From Candidatus Zymogenus sp. (lineage in GTDB: Bacteria; Desulfobacterota; Zymogenia; Zymogenales; Zymogenaceae), in assembly GCA_030613285.1 (NCBI GenBank), contig JAUWME010000144.1:1-6449 (forward strand): DNA of 6,449 nt, written 5' to 3'. Made by a program: the position numbers and the translations under genes. Position 1 is the stretch's first letter. Every line of letters starts with the position of its first letter. Of the stretch, positions 1 to 4,819 are shown in pieces. The notes under the pieces were generated by a model, which saw only the letters and a list, made by a program, of their open reading frames with translations, did not search any database and was not told the DNA's origin.

Positions 1-77
1 TCTTATGAAGGTTTTTTTCCTTTCCACCCTAAAATTAATTTACCTGTGCCGCCCAGTCTGGAGCTATGAAGATAGCC
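1..77. other. 3' flank of the tetR gene, no gene seen
   Basis: This short stretch lies downstream of the TetR stop codon. I see no convincing intrinsic terminator: a purine-rich run followed by A-rich sequence is present on the minus strand, but it does not form a clean hairpin with a U-tract. The minus-strand motif GGAAAGG near position 16-22 could be a ribosome binding site for a gene beginning outside the window, but no start codon is visible. Confidence 0.4.
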
Positions 78-698
78 TCAATAATACTCCTTCCTTGCGC
101 CCATCTCAAAAAAGTCGGCGATGTACCCCGCAAGGACAAGGGTGTATTTCTGGATCTCGCCCAAGCTGCTTCCGGGGTACTGGGCGTAGCTGGTCATAAT
201 GCCGTTCAACGCCGAAAAGAGCGCCCTTGCCATCAACTGAGTATCACCCTTGTGTCCCACAGCTTTAATCAACCGCTCAATGAGGTCAATCACCTCCTGC
301 ATGATAGGGTTGATTTTCTCAATCTCCTCATCTGTCAACATCCCCCTGGGCATAAAGTAACTCATCATCTGGTAGTATGAGGTGTTTTCGTTGAGGTAGC
401 CGATGTAAACCTCGCTGAATTTCCGTATGGTGCAACCGCCCCCCTTTTTCAACTCGCCCTCGATAATCCGAATTATCTCGTTTGTGTCGGAAAAAAAGAC
501 GTCGAGAAAAAGCTCGTCCAGGCTCTCGTAGTAGCGGTAGATCGTCCCCGTGCTGATGCCTGCTCCCTTGGCGATGTCTCTAACCGTCACGCTTTTAAAG
601 CTTTTTTCAGAAAAAAGCTTTTTGGCGGTGTTGACGATTAGCTCCTTGCGGGCTTCACGTTCTCTCTCTTTCAGATCGCCAAAGGTAATCTCGGCCAT
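78..698 (-). CDS. TetR/AcrR-family transcriptional regulator
   Basis: A one-component repressor: an N-terminal helix-turn-helix binds an operator and a helical C-terminal domain binds a ligand that releases it. With the start at 698 the protein is 206 aa, normal for the family. Residues 17-68 form the TetR DNA-binding domain, with the signature TVRDIAKGAGISTGTIYRYY at 38-57 followed by ESLDELFLDVF. The rest is the variable helical ligand and dimer domain, so the inducer cannot be predicted. The frame stays open to a TTG at 800, but that extension contains an exact-consensus promoter (772-800) and a GC palindrome, so it is leader. The ATG at 698 has a GAGAGG-type Shine-Dalgarno about 10 nt upstream. 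It is last in a run of six minus-strand genes and has its own promoter. It is the natural candidate repressor for the palindrome at 4251-4271 (inference). Confidence 0.93.
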   Translation of the reverse strand: MAEITFGDLKEREREARKELIVNTAKKLFSEKSFKSVTVRDIAKGAGISTGTIYRYYESLDELFLDVFFSDTNEIIRIIEGELKKGGGCTIRKFSEVYIGYLNENTSYYQMMSYFMPRGMLTDEEIEKINPIMQEVIDLIERLIKAVGHKGDTQLMARALFSALNGIMTSYAQYPGSSLGEIQKYTLVLAGYIADFFEMGARKEYY

Positions 699-735
699 GG
701 AATGGATACCTCTCAAAGTTTTGGCAAATTTCACA

Positions 736-754
736 GTCGTCGGGACGACGTCCC
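736..754. promoter_or_regulatory. Overlapping palindromes in the tetR leader, candidate autoregulatory operator
   Basis: Two GC-rich inverted repeats overlap here: GTCGT (736-740) pairs with ACGAC (745-749), and GGGACG (742-747) pairs with CGTCCC (749-754) around a single base. They lie about 10 to 30 nt downstream of the expected tetR transcription start. That position suits a repressor roadblock or an mRNA hairpin. Binding by TetR itself is inference. The motif does not resemble the palindrome at 4251-4271. Confidence 0.4.
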
Positions 755-771
755 ACATCATATGCAGATGC

Positions 772-800
772 ATTATAGCGACTTTCATGTTTTTTGTCAA
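772..800 (-). promoter_or_regulatory. Consensus sigma-70 promoter for tetR
   Basis: On the minus strand TTGACA (795-800) and TATAAT (772-777) are both exact consensus hexamers with the ideal 17-nt spacer (778-794). Transcription should start near 765, giving a leader of roughly 67 nt before the ATG at 698. This site is the main reason for rejecting the longer TTG-initiated reading frame. Confidence 0.85.
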
Positions 801-823
801 ATAGAGAGGTTAAATAGAGAGGT
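799..823. repeat. Tandem 12-bp direct repeat abutting the tetR -35 box
   Basis: AAATAGAGAGGT occurs at 799-810 and again at 812-823, a period of 13 bp. The first copy overlaps the end of the -35 hexamer of the tetR promoter. It could be an activator or repressor site, or a simple duplication. No function can be assigned from sequence. Confidence 0.6.
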
Positions 824-932
824 GAGAATATTGAGGGTCAATTTCAGTCGATTTTTATTTTGGCTACACCCATTACAAGCTTTCTCGCCCTGTGGATGAT
901 TGTGTTAAATATTTCAATAGATTTACAAAGAG

Positions 933-968
933 TATAAAACAATGACACCGTTTTGCTACTGTTTTATA
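933..968. repeat. AT-rich inverted repeat over the 3' end of the MBL gene
   Basis: TATAAAACA (933-941) and TGTTTTATA (960-968) are perfect 9-bp inverted arms around an 18-nt loop, and the right arm includes the MBL stop codon (964-966). On the minus strand the transcript would form a long AT-rich stem ending in UUGUUUUAUA. It may act as a weak terminator or an mRNA-end stabiliser. It is not a standard GC-rich terminator. Confidence 0.4.
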
Positions 969-1872
969 ATGACGACAATTTGTAAAAAAGGTCATTATCA
1001 CTTTTGATGACACTGCCACTTGCTACCAAATCATCAAGGTGCATTTTTATCATATTCCCCTCCCAGTACATCAAGAGGGCTTGGGCGTATGGAAATGCGC
1101 CATAAATGGGCGCCAATTGAGTCATCTCATCTAACGTTTTGTCACCCTCACGCAGGAGATTCAGCACCTTGCTTTCATTTTCGTCAAATTTTGAGAGATA
1201 CTTTTTGAGCCGTGCCTTGATATCGTTTGTGATTACTCCTTTGTGCCCAGACACAAAGATGTCAATATCAAGTTTCATAATCCTTCTGATGGAATCCTTA
1301 AATTGTCCAATGTCCGATTCCCGCTGACCGAACCACGGCCCAAAGCTGGTGAGGTCGTAGTCGAAGGCGAAGAGGATTTTCTTCTTGGACTCATAGAAGC
1401 AATAGTGATCTGCTGTGTGCCCTGGGGTGTGTATGGGGTCTAATATTGTGTTGCCAATCTCAATTGTCGAATGGGCGTCAAACCAATTATCGACCTTCAT
1501 GTCTCTAAAGTCCATGGTCTTTGAGACCCACTCCCGCCAAGTGCTTGCCAAGGGGCCCGGTTCTGTAAATCTTTCTGAAAGACGTTGCAGATTCCCGGCT
1601 GTTTCAAATCCCTCACGGGGGACAGAGATAGAGACACCATCGTTATCAAACAACCAGTTTCCCGCCGAGTGGTCGGGATGTGTGTGGGAATTGATGACCC
1701 GACTGATCTTAAATTTTTTCTTCAAGTCTTTAAGGGTCTCAATACCACATCCGGTGTCTATCAGAACAGCATCCCCGTCAGGCGTTAGGATTATGATGGA
1801 ATTGGAAAAGGGGAAATAACCTTTGTTTTTTCCAGTAACGTGAATTATGTCTTCTGTAATGTTTTCAAGCAT
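964..1872 (-). CDS. MBL-fold metallo-hydrolase with C-terminal winged-helix-like domain
   Basis: A 302-aa metallo-beta-lactamase superfamily hydrolase, probably cytoplasmic since no signal peptide is visible. All metal ligands are present: HTHPDH at 63-68 (H63, H65, D67, H68), H152 in HTPGHT, the bridging D171 in FAFDYD, and H210 in VSGHKG. VLIDTG at 36-41 is the usual strand before the metal site. Residues about 235-302 look like a small winged-helix tail (KTLDEM, then HLDDLVASGSVIK), the arrangement seen in LACTB2-type MBL proteins. Family members include thioesterases, glyoxalase II-like enzymes and nucleases, so the substrate is open. A Shine-Dalgarno AGGAG lies at 1885-1889, 12 nt from the ATG, slightly long. 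It sits 90 nt downstream of the Cys-rich gene cluster and may be read through from it or from the candidate promoter at 1962-1989. A cluster-specific thioester or lactone hydrolase role is inference. Confidence 0.9.
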   Translation of the reverse strand: MLENITEDIIHVTGKNKGYFPFSNSIIILTPDGDAVLIDTGCGIETLKDLKKKFKISRVINSHTHPDHSAGNWLFDNDGVSISVPREGFETAGNLQRLSERFTEPGPLASTWREWVSKTMDFRDMKVDNWFDAHSTIEIGNTILDPIHTPGHTADHYCFYESKKKILFAFDYDLTSFGPWFGQRESDIGQFKDSIRRIMKLDIDIFVSGHKGVITNDIKARLKKYLSKFDENESKVLNLLREGDKTLDEMTQLAPIYGAFPYAQALLMYWEGNMIKMHLDDLVASGSVIKSDNDLFYKLSSL

Positions 1873-1934
1873 TGGTTGATGTTTCTCCTACTATTAGTTA
1901 ACAATGAATCCTCACGTCCCTTTTGCTATATGGC

Positions 1935-1955
1935 ACAATGAGAAATTATCATTGT
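1935..1955. promoter_or_regulatory. Inverted repeat upstream of the MBL gene, candidate operator
   Basis: ACAATGA (1935-1941) and TCATTGT (1949-1955) are perfect 7-bp inverted arms around a 7-nt AT-rich centre. The right edge coincides with the start site expected from the candidate promoter at 1962-1989, so repressor binding is plausible. On the minus strand no U-tract follows, which argues against a terminator. It shares ATGA-type half-sites with the palindrome at 4251-4271, but spacing and sequence differ. Confidence 0.4.
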
Positions 1956-1961
1956 TTTAAC

Positions 1962-1989
1962 ATTATAATATAGTAGGTTTTTCAACCAA
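1962..1989 (-). promoter_or_regulatory. Possible promoter for the MBL gene
   Basis: On the minus strand TTGGTT (1984-1989) and an exact TATAAT (1962-1967) are 16 nt apart, inside the 3' end of the upstream Cys-rich gene. The -35 match is poor (3 of 6) and the region is AT-rich, so chance is possible. Its value is that it would place an mRNA start at the inverted repeat 1935-1955. Confidence 0.35.
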
Positions 1990-2496
1990 TTTCCATTCAT
2001 TTATTTTGAATGTGATTTTGCAACTTCCATTACAGTCCAAGGTAGTTTTGTCCTGCAAAATTTCCCCTTTTATGCCCATCGCCCCAATCCACGATTCAAA
2101 TCTCGGCTTTGCCGCACACTGGTACTGTTCGGTAAAGCCCGCCTTTTCGACGTTTTTGTGCACATAGCACTCAATTACATGTCCTAATAGCTCATTACCG
2201 TTTAAGACCTTGAATTCGTATTTGTGCTCTCTCGGAAAATATAGGCTGGAGGCTGCTGTCATCAAAGTATTTAATTCCTCAACATTACTGATTTTCCCAA
2301 TGTCTGTTTCCCTTAAAAGTAGTTTTATCTCTGTTTTTCCCATCGACCTGATTACTGTTTGATTCAGCTCATTGGCTGTGTCCAATCCAAATTTCTCTAT
2401 GGTCTTGATGAACCACCTTCCGTCGTGTAATGTCCAGATGCTTCTGAGAATCTCCTCTCTCTGTTCATGTGTTAGGAGTCCCTTGGCTTCATTCAT
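1963..2496 (-). CDS. Cys-rich WxxHDGxWF family protein (DUF6125-like), third paralogue
   Basis: Function unknown. The 177-aa protein aligns along its length with the product of 2998-3510: WTLHDGRWF at 21-29 matches WMTHDGMWF, then a helical region with SMGKTEIKLL, then cysteines at 110, 127, 155 and 159. C110 to C127 is the same 17-residue spacing as C108 to C125 in the paralogue. The last pair differs: here it is a tight C-N-G-S-C, while the paralogue has C151 and C159. A cofactor or metal site made by four cysteines is an inference. No signal peptide or membrane segment is visible, so it should be cytosolic. The ATG at 2496 is chosen because it matches the paralogue N-terminus, although only a weak GAG lies upstream. 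It is fourth in the operon, 35 nt after the TIGR04076-like gene. The DUF6125 name is from memory of the family pattern. Confidence 0.8.
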   Translation of the reverse strand: MNEAKGLLTHEQREEILRSIWTLHDGRWFIKTIEKFGLDTANELNQTVIRSMGKTEIKLLLRETDIGKISNVEELNTLMTAASSLYFPREHKYEFKVLNGNELLGHVIECYVHKNVEKAGFTEQYQCAAKPRFESWIGAMGIKGEILQDKTTLDCNGSCKITFKINEWKLVEKPTIL

Positions 2497-2531
2497 AACA
2501 AACTCACAAGAAAAAATAGTAATTTAAAACT

Positions 2532-2960
2532 TTACTTCTGCCTATCCTCTACCTTCAGCTTCATTACGATCTGTCCCCACCCTCCACACTCAAGACCCAC
2601 ATCGGGACAACTGACTTCGGGAAACCTCATTTCGTTGGGGTCAACCCCGGCATAGATAAGCTCGTTGGTTGTAAAAATGAGCGCCGATAATGGAGTAAGG
2701 GCATGGATGCAAATATTCATTGGGCAGAGTTTTGTTAGGAGGTTTCCTGTCCCATTGAAGTAGAACTTGTCTCCCACCTTGTGCTGGCTGTTGCATCCCT
2801 TGGATTTGATAACCTCAAAGACGATGGTCTTGTTTATGAGTTCCGAGGTCTTTGAGATTACGGCTTCGTTTCTCGGATTCTCCTTGAAAATCTTCATCTC
2901 TTCATCGTTATAGCCAAGATGGTTTTGAATAAGATCCCATGTTTCCTGATTAATCTTCAT
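2532..2960 (-). CDS. TIGR04076-like small Cys-rich protein
   Basis: A 142-aa protein of unknown function. Residues 47-135 follow the TIGR04076 pattern: FEVIKSKG-C56 followed by HKVGD (60-64), an L-C79-P motif, C84, and a late S-C118-P-D ahead of C125 and a final beta strand. The first 45 residues are a helical extension beginning KINQETWDLIQ. Six conserved-looking residues are thiols or lie beside prolines, suggesting metal or thiol chemistry (inference). The frame stays open to 3008, but the ATG at 2960 is preferred: GGAGG at 2970-2974 lies 9 nt upstream, and this start removes an overlap with the preceding gene, leaving a 37-nt gap like the others in the operon. It is embedded between paralogues of the Cys-rich W-x-x-H-D-G-x-W family, which suggests a shared process. 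Confidence 0.8.
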   Translation of the reverse strand: MKINQETWDLIQNHLGYNDEEMKIFKENPRNEAVISKTSELINKTIVFEVIKSKGCNSQHKVGDKFYFNGTGNLLTKLCPMNICIHALTPLSALIFTTNELIYAGVDPNEMRFPEVSCPDVGLECGGWGQIVMKLKVEDRQK

Positions 2961-2997
2961 TTCAAACTTCCTCCAATGTTTAATTGCATTAAATGCT

Positions 2998-3510
2998 CTA
3001 TTCACCACTAAAATCGAATCTATATTCCCTAAAGCACTTCCCTTCGGTGTGCATCATACAGCCGGAGACTTTTGGGGATACTGTAAAATTGAGCCCTAAA
3101 GTTTTGTACCAAGTTTCTGTCCTTTCAAAGATTCCGCACTCGTAATCGTCAATGACTCCTATTTGCTTTATCCCCTGATATGCAAAGCACTTCTCGGGTT
3201 CCCACCAGATCTCCACGATGTTCGGTTCCTTATACCCATAGCCGAATTCCATAAAATCCGCCATAACCAGCTTGTAAGCGCTCGTCAGAAACGCCTTGAG
3301 CTCATCGAAGTTACTAATTGATTCCACTCCTAAGATCTTCTTGAGCCTCTTTAATTCGATTATCGACATCGATTTTACTGCCTCCTTGTTAACCTTGTTG
3401 GTCTTCTCAATTCCAAACTCCTGCAATGAGTGGTAAAACCACATACCGTCGTGAGTCATCCAGCCCTTGATTAATAGCTCCTTCAAGTCCTTCCTTTCAA
3501 CAGAGTTCAT
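2998..3510 (-). CDS. Cys-rich WxxHDGxWF family protein (DUF6125-like), canonical paralogue
   Basis: Function unknown. From the ATG at 3510 the protein is 170 aa. It has WMTHDGMWF at 17-25, a helical middle with NKVNKEAVKSM and IELKRLKK, and a C-terminal part with four cysteines: C108 in EKCFAYQG, C125 in DYECGIFERTETW, C151 in VSGCMMH, and C159 in GKCFREYRF. The regular cysteine and aromatic pattern resembles ATC-hydrolase-like and DUF6125-type sequences found widely in deltaproteobacteria and archaea (recalled, not searched). This copy is the least degenerate of the three here. An in-frame GTG at 3546 would add 12 residues, but AAGGAGA (3517-3523) lies directly upstream of the ATG at 3510, so that start is chosen. 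It follows the first operon gene by 39 nt. Confidence 0.85.
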   Translation of the reverse strand: MNSVERKDLKELLIKGWMTHDGMWFYHSLQEFGIEKTNKVNKEAVKSMSIIELKRLKKILGVESISNFDELKAFLTSAYKLVMADFMEFGYGYKEPNIVEIWWEPEKCFAYQGIKQIGVIDDYECGIFERTETWYKTLGLNFTVSPKVSGCMMHTEGKCFREYRFDFSGE

Positions 3511-3549
3511 TTCAAATCTCCTTTTCAATTTGTGAATATTAAACACATT

Positions 3550-4206
3550 TTAGTCTATTTGAATTCCGCAGCAGATTCCTTTCAGGCCAATCCCCCCCAA
3601 TTCGGGACAAGAAAATTCCTTTTTGGCGCTATCGATAGGAGTGAACCAGTATTCCTTATGACAGCTCTCATCCTTTTTTATGACGCACCCAGCACACGAT
3701 GGAGTTGTGGAATATCCCACTGGGAGAGCCTTAAAAAAACGCTCAAGCTGAGATATATATGTACAGAATAATTGGTCCTGTTCCGTGGGAGGTATTGCGC
3801 TCTGATGCAAAGGTATTCTTTGGTGTTCGATCTCAAAATCGGGGGTTTTTTCCGGTCTTTGATCTCCGGCAGAATCTGCAATATGAAATCTGGGTGAACT
3901 TGTTTTAAGAGAGCTTAATATCTCCCCTAAGACATTCTCTAAATCCTCTCTCCCCTTGATACTCCTCATTCCCATGGGCCCCAAGGACGTTGTGTCTAAT
4001 TCCATATTTCCGGCAAAACCAAAAAGGTGACAGTAGAAGAGCCACATTCCGTTCGAGGTCATCCAGCATCTTATTAAAAGTTCCTTGGATTCTCTCATAT
4101 TATCAGCGTCCATATTAATTTGGCCGTAGTGATTTTTTACCTCAGAGACGTAGCTTATGAAATTGTATTTTACGGCCCCCCTTTTTGAAAACAAGGTAAA
4201 CCACAT
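3550..4206 (-). CDS. Divergent Cys-rich paralogue with extra Cys-rich tail, first gene of operon
   Basis: Function unknown. It is related to the product of 2998-3510: MRESKELLIRCWMTSNGMW lines up with the paralogue N-terminus, and three cysteines keep exact spacing (26 then 8 residues, ending CVIKKDESCHKEYWF). Two hallmark positions are lost: HDG becomes SNG, and the first of the four C-terminal cysteines is replaced in the Q-R-I-P-L region. It gains an additional tail with SCPELGG and a CC pair, reminiscent of the SCP motif in the neighbouring TIGR04076-like protein. The start is uncertain. The ATG at 4206 (218 aa) has only a weak AAAG upstream. The ATG at 4113 (187 aa) matches the paralogue length exactly but lacks a Shine-Dalgarno. 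Both lie downstream of the promoter at 4267-4295. A diverged binding or regulatory role rather than catalysis is inference. Confidence 0.78.
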   Translation of the reverse strand: MWFTLFSKRGAVKYNFISYVSEVKNHYGQINMDADNMRESKELLIRCWMTSNGMWLFYCHLFGFAGNMELDTTSLGPMGMRSIKGREDLENVLGEILSSLKTSSPRFHIADSAGDQRPEKTPDFEIEHQRIPLHQSAIPPTEQDQLFCTYISQLERFFKALPVGYSTTPSCAGCVIKKDESCHKEYWFTPIDSAKKEFSCPELGGIGLKGICCGIQID

Positions 4207-4250
4207 TTCTTTAAATGCACAAAGTTTGCCAAGCTAAACAAATAGAATGT

Positions 4251-4271
4251 ATAATGAACATAGTTCATTAT
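4251..4271. promoter_or_regulatory. Perfect 21-bp palindrome, operator of the Cys-rich operon
   Basis: ATAATGAAC (4251-4259) and GTTCATTAT (4263-4271) are perfect 9-bp inverted arms around ATA. The palindrome covers most of the -10 box (4267-4272) and the expected transcription start, so a bound protein would block RNA polymerase. Length, symmetry and the TGAAC/GTTCA half-sites are typical of TetR-family operators, and a TetR gene ends this cluster. The pairing of the two is inference. No second perfect copy was found in the window. Confidence 0.8.
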
Positions 4272-4295
4272 CTTAAACTTAATTTCTATTGTCAA
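4267..4295 (-). promoter_or_regulatory. Strong sigma-70 promoter of the Cys-rich operon
   Basis: On the minus strand TTGACA (4290-4295, exact) and GATAAT (4267-4272, 5 of 6) are separated by 17 nt. Transcription should begin near 4260 and reach the ATG at 4206 after a leader of about 54 nt. The overlap with the palindrome at 4251-4271 indicates negative control. Confidence 0.82.
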
Positions 4296-4545
4296 GGAAA
4301 ATCGTATAAGAAAAGAAAGATTTTTTCATACTTGAAATTGTATTTAAAATAGTGGTATTGGAAAAATCGATGGTGATTTGAGAGGTTGGTGGAGTTTAAT
4401 CATTACGGATTCGACATAAAGTCCGTTTTAAGAATTGGGTGAGTGAAAGATTAAACGAAAAGGAAAGGGGAGAAAAAGTGAGGTATTAGATGGTAAGTTC
4501 TTCGTTAGTGCTTATCGATGTGGGTTTTTGCTTAAATTATGGTGG
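4296..4545. other. AT-rich intergenic stretch without a gene
   Basis: I see no convincing coding sequence, RNA gene or mobile-element end on either strand. A 28-codon hydrophobic frame begins at the ATG at 4490 with GAGG 6 nt upstream and ends at TAG 4576, but it resembles nothing I recognise. It overlaps the RND-like relic in a different frame. All three plus-strand frames contain stops. The region may be eroded remains of a former gene, given the relic immediately downstream. Confidence 0.45.
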
Positions 4546-4548
4546 GTT

Positions 4549-4653
4549 TTTTTCGGTGTTTTTATTATTAACATAGAGATTTTTCCCATGGCGTGCATCG
4601 GCATTGTTGTGCTCATAGGTATCGTTGTCAACAATTCAATGGTCATGGAGCAA
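4549..4653 (+). pseudogene. Relic of an RND (HAE1-type) efflux pump transmembrane segment
   Basis: Read in the frame of the ATG at 4588, this stretch gives FFGVFIINIEIFPMACIG followed by IVVLIGIVVNNSMVMEQ. The core LIGIVVNN is the hallmark of the C-terminal-half transmembrane helix (AcrB TM11 region) of HAE1-family RND pumps, where it is usually followed by a hydrophobic run and an acidic residue. The preceding FFGVFI fits the end of the previous helix (..IGVFLA..). The frame is open only from 4447 to 4686, upstream residues do not look RND-like, and downstream it runs into the terminator hairpin. It is therefore far too short for a pump of about 1000 aa. It is best read as a gene fossil, though a chance hydrophobic match or a small membrane protein (32 aa from the ATG at 4588, no good Shine-Dalgarno) cannot be excluded. 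Confidence 0.5.
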
Positions 4654-4669
4654 TGTAGTCACAAAAAGA

Positions 4670-4700
4670 AAAACGGGGTGAATTAATCACCCCGTTTTTT
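4670..4700. terminator. Bidirectional rho-independent terminator
   Basis: AAAACGGGGTGA (4670-4681) and TCACCCCGTTTT (4687-4698) form a perfect 12-bp stem with a 5-nt loop, followed by T residues to 4700 on the plus strand. On the minus strand the stem is followed by TTTTTCTTTTT, so it works in both directions. It would end minus-strand transcripts from the flavoenzyme gene that pass the terminator at 4712-4754. On the plus strand it has no clear gene to serve, consistent with loss of a former plus-strand gene. Confidence 0.9.
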
Positions 4701-4711
4701 ATTCGTATATC

Positions 4712-4754
4712 AAAAATCAAAAAAATAAAAAGCAAGACAGCCCTCTGTCAGCTT
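4712..4754 (-). terminator. Intrinsic terminator downstream of the NPD-type gene
   Basis: On the minus strand the arms AAGC plus GACAG and CTGTC plus GCTT (4730-4754) form a hairpin with an AGGG loop and a small internal bulge. It is followed by a long T-rich run (TTTATTTTTTTGATTTTT type). It lies 66 nt after the stop codon at 4820 and just before the bidirectional terminator, making a tandem pair. Confidence 0.7.
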
Positions 4755-4782
4755 CAAACAATCACCCGCTCACCTTTTTGAT

Positions 4783-4814
4783 TTGTGCCAAACGTGTTTT
4801 TCAAGACGGCACAA
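4783..4814. repeat. Inverted repeat just past the NPD-type stop codon
   Basis: TTGTGCC (4783-4789) and GGCACAA (4808-4814) are perfect 7-bp arms around 18 nt, starting 5 nt after the stop codon of the minus-strand gene. There is no U-tract directly after it. It probably folds at the 3' end of the mRNA ahead of the true terminators. Confidence 0.4.
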
Positions 4815-4819
4815 TTTTA

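Noticed and set aside
66..380. 104-aa plus-strand frame opposite tetR
   Set aside because: It is antisense to the TetR coding sequence, with no recognisable domain.
699..800. N-terminal extension of the TetR protein from a TTG at 800
   Set aside because: The segment contains an exact-consensus promoter and a GC palindrome, has no matching family N-terminus, and a better ATG with Shine-Dalgarno lies at 698.
2961..3008. Longer start for the TIGR04076-like gene, overlapping the preceding gene
   Set aside because: The ATG at 2960 has GGAGG 9 nt upstream, and the extension would translate that Shine-Dalgarno.
3511..3546. GTG start at 3546 for the canonical Cys-rich paralogue
   Set aside because: AAGGAGA directly precedes the ATG at 3510, and the extension would translate it.
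3837..3860. T/G homopolymer runs suggesting a frameshift in the first operon gene
   Set aside because: The frame continues intact, and the conserved cysteines downstream keep their spacing to one another.
4490..4576. 28-codon hydrophobic ORF with a GAGG Shine-Dalgarno
   Set aside because: No family resemblance; low-complexity T-rich sequence readily gives such frames, and a different frame of the same stretch carries the RND-like signal.
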